Source: DRGT01 sp022567895 (GTDB taxonomy: Archaea; Thermoproteota; Nitrososphaeria; Nitrososphaerales; Nitrosopumilaceae). From it: a stretch of DNA of 24,765 nucleotides. The notes beneath the pieces were generated by a model that had not been told where the DNA came from, ran no database searches, and saw only the letters and a program-made list of their open reading frames with translations. The stretch is taken from the NCBI GenBank assembly GCA_022567895.1, contig JADFGC010000011.1, forward strand, positions 1-24,765, written 5' to 3'. Numbering within the stretch: the first letter of the stretch is position 1; the number at the start of each line of letters is the position of its first letter. This document shows, in pieces, positions 21,311-24,765 of the stretch. A program made the translations under genes and the position numbers.

Positions 21311-21875
21311 AAAAATTGTAATAGTTGGAATACCTGGAGTAGGTAAAACCACAGTTGTAACAAAAGTTTTTGATATCTTAAACAGTAAAAACAAAAGCGT
21401 TAGTGTTGTAAGTTTTGGAAATTTGATGTTTGAAGAGGCTCTAAAATATGGAATTAAAGACAGGGATGATCTTAGAAAACTTTCTATAAGTCAACAACAA
21501 GATCTTCAAAAAAAGGCTGCTGAACGAATTGCCAAACTAAATGATAATGTTATAATCATTGATACTCATGCCTTCATAACTACCCAAGCTGGATTTTATC
21601 CAGGTTTGCCTGATTATGTGATAAAAATCATCCAGCCCTCAAATTTCATCTCAATTTCTGCAAGACCTGAAGTCATTTTCAATAGACGAAAACAGGATGA
21701 AACTAGGCATAGGGAAGTTGTATCAATTGATTTGATAAAGAAGGAGTTGGCCGTTCAGGATGCCATGCTATCAAGCTGCTCAGTATTATCTGGCTCGCCT
21801 CTGAAAACAATTCTAAATGATGAGGGAAAGGTTGAAGAAGCGGCTATGAACGTAATAAAGGCTATAGGGTTTTGA
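21297..21875 (+). CDS. adkA: Adenylate kinase, archaeal type
   Basis: About 192 aa; interconverts AMP, ATP and ADP. It belongs to the archaeal trimeric AdkA family: P-loop GIPGVGKTT (residues 11-19), ISQQQDLQKKAAERI, IIIDTHAFI and FNRRKQDETRHRE in the lid, with no bacterial-type LID zinc domain. The start is uncertain: TTG 21297 gives LDESKKIVIVG, best in length, while TTG 21285 and GTG 21288 are in frame upstream. All overlap the end of secY, so coupling is likely. Confidence 0.92.
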   Translation: MDESKKIVIVGIPGVGKTTVVTKVFDILNSKNKSVSVVSFGNLMFEEALKYGIKDRDDLRKLSISQQQDLQKKAAERIAKLNDNVIIIDTHAFITTQAGFYPGLPDYVIKIIQPSNFISISARPEVIFNRRKQDETRHREVVSIDLIKKELAVQDAMLSSCSVLSGSPLKTILNDEGKVEEAAMNVIKAIGF

Positions 21876-21877
21876 GC

Positions 21878-22576
21878 ATGGAACTTGATTTTATACTCCT
21901 TTTTTTAGATTCAATCTTTTTGCAAGGTGATGTTTCTTTTTTTGGGGATAGAACCAATTTTGGAACAGCTAACCCACCTATCAAAGGAATGATACTATCT
22001 ATGTTTGCTGTAGCTGGATTTGGTGTTCTTCTAAGCGCATTCAACTCTCTAGTAAGGAAAAAAATGGTAGACCAAGTAAAGCTGAAAAGAATCATGAAAG
22101 AAACACGTGCTTATCAAAAAGAAAGAATGGCTGCAATGAGGGCAAAGGATGATGAAAAAACTGCAAAGCTAAACCAAAAATCTTCATACATGAACAAGAT
22201 GCAAATGGAAATGATGATGATGAATATGAGACCAATGTTGTTCACATTAGCTCCACTTTTTATAATATTCATCTTTGTTTTACCAGCACTTTTCTTTTTC
22301 ACTGTAGCTATTTCACCAGTTTCCCTAAACGTTATTCCAATAGATTACTATATCTTTGACATAACTTGTTCAAAAGGTGAGCTTATTGGAGTTGCATATG
22401 AAAAAGATTTTGATGGAAATGATGTAACGGATAATGATGGAAACAAAATTGTTATAGAGGAATATTTTTGTAATCAAGAAAATGAAATTCGTCTTATAGG
22501 GTGGTATATTTTATCATCTATTTCATTTAGTGGAATCATTATGAAGCTAACCAAAACCTCAATGGGTATGGGTTGA
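21878..22576 (+). CDS. DUF106 membrane protein (EMC3/TMCO1, Oxa1/YidC superfamily insertase)
   Basis: About 232 aa. Three hydrophobic regions are visible: residues about 35-55 (MILSMFAVAGFGVLLSAF), 122-150 (LFTLAPLFIIFIFVLPALFFF) and the C-terminal LIGWYILSSISFSGIIMKL. Between the first two lies a long charged coiled coil with a Met-rich stretch (MNKMQMEMMMMNM), as in ribosome-binding archaeal insertases. The extracytosolic loop between TM2 and TM3 carries acidic DGNDVTDNDGN and two cysteines (ITCSKG, YFCNQ) that could form a disulfide. It follows adkA in the conserved archaeal order and acts beside SecY. ATG 21878 is preferred; TTG 21872 would overlap the adkA stop. Confidence 0.9.
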   Translation: MELDFILLFLDSIFLQGDVSFFGDRTNFGTANPPIKGMILSMFAVAGFGVLLSAFNSLVRKKMVDQVKLKRIMKETRAYQKERMAAMRAKDDEKTAKLNQKSSYMNKMQMEMMMMNMRPMLFTLAPLFIIFIFVLPALFFFTVAISPVSLNVIPIDYYIFDITCSKGELIGVAYEKDFDGNDVTDNDGNKIVIEEYFCNQENEIRLIGWYILSSISFSGIIMKLTKTSMGMG

Positions 22577-23133
22577 CAAAATCTGTAATAATTTCTGGTC
22601 CTCCTGCAGTTGGAAAAACAACTGTTGCAAAAGGGCTGGCAAATGAATTTGGTTTCAAATATCTTAGCGGCGGAGATGCACTAAAAGAGCTTGCAAAGGA
22701 AGAAGGATTTGAAGCAGAAGGAGATGATTGGTGGGATACTCCCGAAGGATTGAAATTTCTTAACCAGAGGTCACAAAATTCTGAATTTGACAAAAAGGTA
22801 GATGAAAAATTAATTCAATTATTCAATGAAGGTGGAAAGGTGATTACCAGTTACACTCTTCCTTGGCTTGTAGACGATGGGATTAAAATTTGGCTTGAGG
22901 GCTCTCATCAAAGTAGTGCAAGTAGAATGAAAACACGAGATAACATGACAAAAGAAGATGCTCTTGAAATTACGAAAAAGAGATATGACGAAAATAAAAT
23001 TCTCTACAAAAAACTATACAATTTTGATTATGGTGAGGACAAATCAGTATTTGATAAGGTGATTAATACCAATGATCTTGATGCAGAACAAGTTTATGAA
23101 ATTACAAAATCAACTGTGAAAAAACTACTATGA
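22573..23133 (+). CDS. cmk: Cytidylate kinase, archaeal type
   Basis: A 186-aa P-loop kinase that phosphorylates CMP/dCMP. Visible: SGPPAVGKTTVAKGLA (residues 8-23), the substrate region FKYLSGGDALKELA, and the lid-like KTRDNMTKEDALEITKKR. The GG-D-A-x-KELA motif distinguishes the archaeal CMK group from adenylate kinases. Start TTG overlaps the DUF106 stop by 4 nt; the stop overlaps the Cbf5 ATG by 4 nt. Confidence 0.93.
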   Translation: MTKSVIISGPPAVGKTTVAKGLANEFGFKYLSGGDALKELAKEEGFEAEGDDWWDTPEGLKFLNQRSQNSEFDKKVDEKLIQLFNEGGKVITSYTLPWLVDDGIKIWLEGSHQSSASRMKTRDNMTKEDALEITKKRYDENKILYKKLYNFDYGEDKSVFDKVINTNDLDAEQVYEITKSTVKKLL

Positions 23134-24128
23134 CTCTAAAACAGCTACAAAACCTCAGAGTAATTGATCAAGACCTCACTAATGATGAATATGGAACCTA
23201 TTATGATAAGCGAACTATTGAGCAACTATTCAACTATGGCCTTATAATTTTGAACAAACCGCCAGGACCTACAAGTCACGAAGTTGTTGCTTGGTGCAAA
23301 AGAATTCTAAAAATTCCAAAAATTGGACACAGTGGAACTTTGGATCCTCAAGTTTCTGGTGTTCTTCCACTGGGATTGGGTGAAGCAACAAAAGCTTTAG
23401 GAGTGTTGTTGCTTGGTCCTAAAGAATATCAGGCTCTTGGAAGATTGCATTCTCTTCCATCAAAAGAAAAACTTGATGATGTTTTGAAACAATTTACTGG
23501 CGAAATTTTTCAAAAACCTCCACAACGCTCTTCAGTTTTACGTAGAACTAGAACAAGAACAATTTATGAAATGGACCTTTTAGAACAAAAAGAACGTCTG
23601 CTGCTAGTTCGAGTTTTATGTGAAGCAGGAACATACATTAGAAAACTATTCTATGATGTTGGCGAAGTTTTGGGACCTGGCGCAACAATGATTGAGCTTA
23701 GACGTAGCCGTGTACATCAATTTGATGAAAGTCAACATCTTGTAACAATGCATGAATTAGCTGATGCATTTGCTTTTTGGGAAGAAGAAAAGGACGACTC
23801 TAAACTAATGAAACTAATCCAACCAGTTGAACACGCACTAAGTGAAATCAAATCAGTTGTAATTCGTGATTCTGCAGTTGATGCAATGTGTCATGGCGCT
23901 CAACTTGCCATTCCAGGAGTATTGGAGATATCCCAAAATCTCAAAAAAGGTGACCTAGTTGGAGTTTATACTCTAAAAGGAGAGATTGTAGCGCTTGCAG
24001 AAGCATTGATGTCTGAATTAGAAATTGAAGAAAGTGTGAAAGGATATGCGTTTGAAACAAAACGAATCATCATGCAACCAAGCACATATCCAAAAAGCTG
24101 GCGCACTAAACCAACTTTGAAGAACTAG
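23130..24128 (+). CDS. cbf5: tRNA/rRNA pseudouridine synthase Cbf5 (TruB family)
   Basis: A 332-aa catalytic subunit of archaeal H/ACA ribonucleoproteins, which with Nop10, Gar1 and L7Ae converts guide-selected uridines to pseudouridine; it can also make tRNA position 55. The catalytic Asp72 lies in GHSGTLDPQVSG; the nucleotide-binding motif is VLCEAGTYIRKLFYDVG. A C-terminal PUA domain (about residues 245-320, KSVVIRDSAVDAMCHGAQLAIPG, in parts) is present, which marks Cbf5 rather than bacterial TruB. ATGA overlap with cmk. Confidence 0.95.
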   Translation: MTLKQLQNLRVIDQDLTNDEYGTYYDKRTIEQLFNYGLIILNKPPGPTSHEVVAWCKRILKIPKIGHSGTLDPQVSGVLPLGLGEATKALGVLLLGPKEYQALGRLHSLPSKEKLDDVLKQFTGEIFQKPPQRSSVLRRTRTRTIYEMDLLEQKERLLLVRVLCEAGTYIRKLFYDVGEVLGPGATMIELRRSRVHQFDESQHLVTMHELADAFAFWEEEKDDSKLMKLIQPVEHALSEIKSVVIRDSAVDAMCHGAQLAIPGVLEISQNLKKGDLVGVYTLKGEIVALAEALMSELEIEESVKGYAFETKRIIMQPSTYPKSWRTKPTLKN

Positions 24129-24132
24129 GTGT

Positions 24133-24585
24133 TTGAATTTGATTCCGCGCGGACTCGTATTAGGAATCATTGTTGGAGTAGCAGCTGGTGCAATTTTAGG
24201 AATCTTCTTTGTTGATCTAAAAAACCCAAATGAACTAAATTTTGTTGAAGGAACTTCTCTTACAATTCTTACAGAAAAAACTGATTTTGAAAAAGGCGAA
24301 AAAATTCAAATCAAAATTATAAACTCTGGTACAGTTCCAATTTCATTTTCTGATGCATCATATGGATTAATAATTAGAGGGCTGGATGGAACCATTTTGT
24401 ATTCTCCAATATCAGCTCAAGTAATCTCTATTCTAGAACCAAAAGAGGAAAAAATCTTCGAGTGGGATCAAATAAAAAATGATGGTGATCTTGTACTTCA
24501 TGGAACCTACAAAATCACTTCAAGTGGTTTGACAATAGGCGAAAAGACTGTCAAAAAATCAATCACGATTAACATTTTCAAATAA
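24133..24585 (+). CDS. Membrane-anchored hypothetical protein with Ig-like/BsuPI-like domain
   Basis: A 150-aa protein I do not recognise by name. The N-terminus is one hydrophobic helix (residues about 6-27, GLVLGIIVGVAAGAILGIFF), a signal anchor. The rest is a beta-rich extracytosolic domain: TDFEKGEKIQIKIINSGTVPISFSD, in parts, then a turn and LEPKEEKIFEWDQ, ending GTYKITSSG. This resembles the single-domain intracellular proteinase inhibitor (BsuPI) / Ig-like folds that start with a strand on unequal charge transfer to N-S-G. It follows Cbf5 by 4 nt (TTG start), so it is the last gene of the spc-tail transcript. It may have nothing to do with ribosomes; role unknown. Confidence 0.75.
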   Translation: MNLIPRGLVLGIIVGVAAGAILGIFFVDLKNPNELNFVEGTSLTILTEKTDFEKGEKIQIKIINSGTVPISFSDASYGLIIRGLDGTILYSPISAQVISILEPKEEKIFEWDQIKNDGDLVLHGTYKITSSGLTIGEKTVKKSITINIFK

Positions 24586-24614
24586 TTTTTGAAATTTCTC
24601 TTCTGACAAACGTA

Positions 24615-24622
24615 TTATATAA
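24615..24622 (+). promoter_or_regulatory. TATA box of tRNA-Ser
   Basis: TTATATAA is centred about 39 nt before the first tRNA base, leaving a short 5' leader of roughly 12-15 nt for RNase P to remove. Confidence 0.55.
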
Positions 24623-24657
24623 TCAAATTTTGCCGAAATACTAGTCGAAAGACTTGT

Positions 24658-24757
24658 GCCGGGATCGCCTAGCCTGGTAGGGCGCGCGCCTGGAAATAAT
24701 TACCATAAAGCGCGTTCTCGCAAGGGAACGAGAGTTCGAATCTCTCTCCCGGCGCCA
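24658..24757 (+). tRNA. tRNA-Ser(GGA) with a 13-nt intron
   Basis: The cloverleaf folds completely. The acceptor stem is GCCGGGA/TCCCGGC (7 bp). The D stem GCCT/GGGC has loop AGCCTGGTA, and the anticodon stem CGCGC/GCGCG and T arm GAGAG-TTCGAAT-CTCTC are perfect. The 15-nt variable region (TTCTCGCAAGGGAAC) makes a class II stem, and G73 precedes an encoded CCA. Removing 24696-24708 leaves the 7-nt loop C-T-G-G-A-A-A, giving anticodon GGA (24692-24694). Long variable arm plus G73 and GGA identify serine. The intron lies at canonical position 37/38. TGG pairs with intron CCA to form a relaxed bulge-helix-bulge with one C-U mismatch, cut by the tRNA splicing endonuclease. Confidence 0.93.
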
Positions 24758-24765
24758 TAATTTTC

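Noticed and set aside
1..24765. CRISPR array, insertion sequence, integrase or attachment site
   Set aside because: No regularly spaced repeats, transposase or integrase motifs or target-site duplications were seen; the tRNA gene has no flanking integrase within the window.

Overview
The window is chromosomal DNA from an ammonia-oxidising, Nitrosopumilus-like archaeon (Nitrososphaerota/Thaumarchaeota). Archaeal identity rests on TFB, Spt5, aP0-type L10, L18/S5/L30 in archaeal order, SecY/SecE, a DUF106 (EMC3/Oxa1-like) protein, trimeric-type adenylate kinase, Cbf5, the archaeal D-aminoacyl-tRNA deacylase DtdA, and an intron-containing tRNA-Ser(GGA) with encoded CCA. AT-rich codon use, very tight packing, and TATA boxes about 25-30 nt before start codons (leaderless mRNAs) fit the marine AOA. 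The lineage assignment is inference; no database search was possible.

Layout. 1-3022: amino-acid catabolism, with a truncated ureohydrolase followed by P5C dehydrogenase (+) and a convergent, tail-overlapping proline dehydrogenase (-). 3023-3925: a 0.9-kb stretch without any long ORF; it contains several tiny minus-strand ORFs, most of them Cys-rich zinc-binding candidates, and ends in a terminator-like hairpin. 3926-7236: ribosomal/transcription/secretion genes on the minus strand, secE-spt5-L11 and L1-L10, split by an inserted Lrp/AsnC regulator on the plus strand. 7276-8348: dtdA and a one-domain O6-alkylguanine-DNA alkyltransferase (+). 8345-9185: L32e-L19e (-). 9331-10932: ATP-type PEP carboxykinase (+). 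10923-12968: membrane-anchored subtilisin-like protease (-). 13044-14991: Fe/Mn superoxide dismutase, TFB and a small CxxC-x17-CxxC zinc protein (+). 15247-17783: prefoldin alpha, FtsY and ornithine carbamoyltransferase (+). 17842-24585: the tail of the archaeal spc operon, L18-S5-L30-L15-SecY-Adk-DUF106-Cmk-Cbf5, plus a membrane-anchored hypothetical protein (+). 24658-24757: tRNA-Ser(GGA).

Functionally most of this is information processing and protein export: SecY and SecE, FtsY, the DUF106 insertase, prefoldin, ribosomal proteins, Spt5, TFB and Cbf5. The metabolic genes handle arginine/ornithine/proline (ureohydrolase, OTC, P5CDH, PRODH), gluconeogenesis (PckA) and superoxide.

There is no obvious new multi-gene system such as a defence island, CRISPR array or mobile element. 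The least explained part is the minus-strand micro-ORF block at 3155-3842, where short Cys-rich modules are separated by in-frame stops and possible frame breaks. It is either a cluster of real zinc microproteins or a decaying block. Also notable are the broken-up ribosomal operons, the missing L12/P1 gene and acidic stalk tail, the C-terminal acidic tail on FtsY, and palindromes placed on the TATA boxes of the prefoldin and spc promoters.
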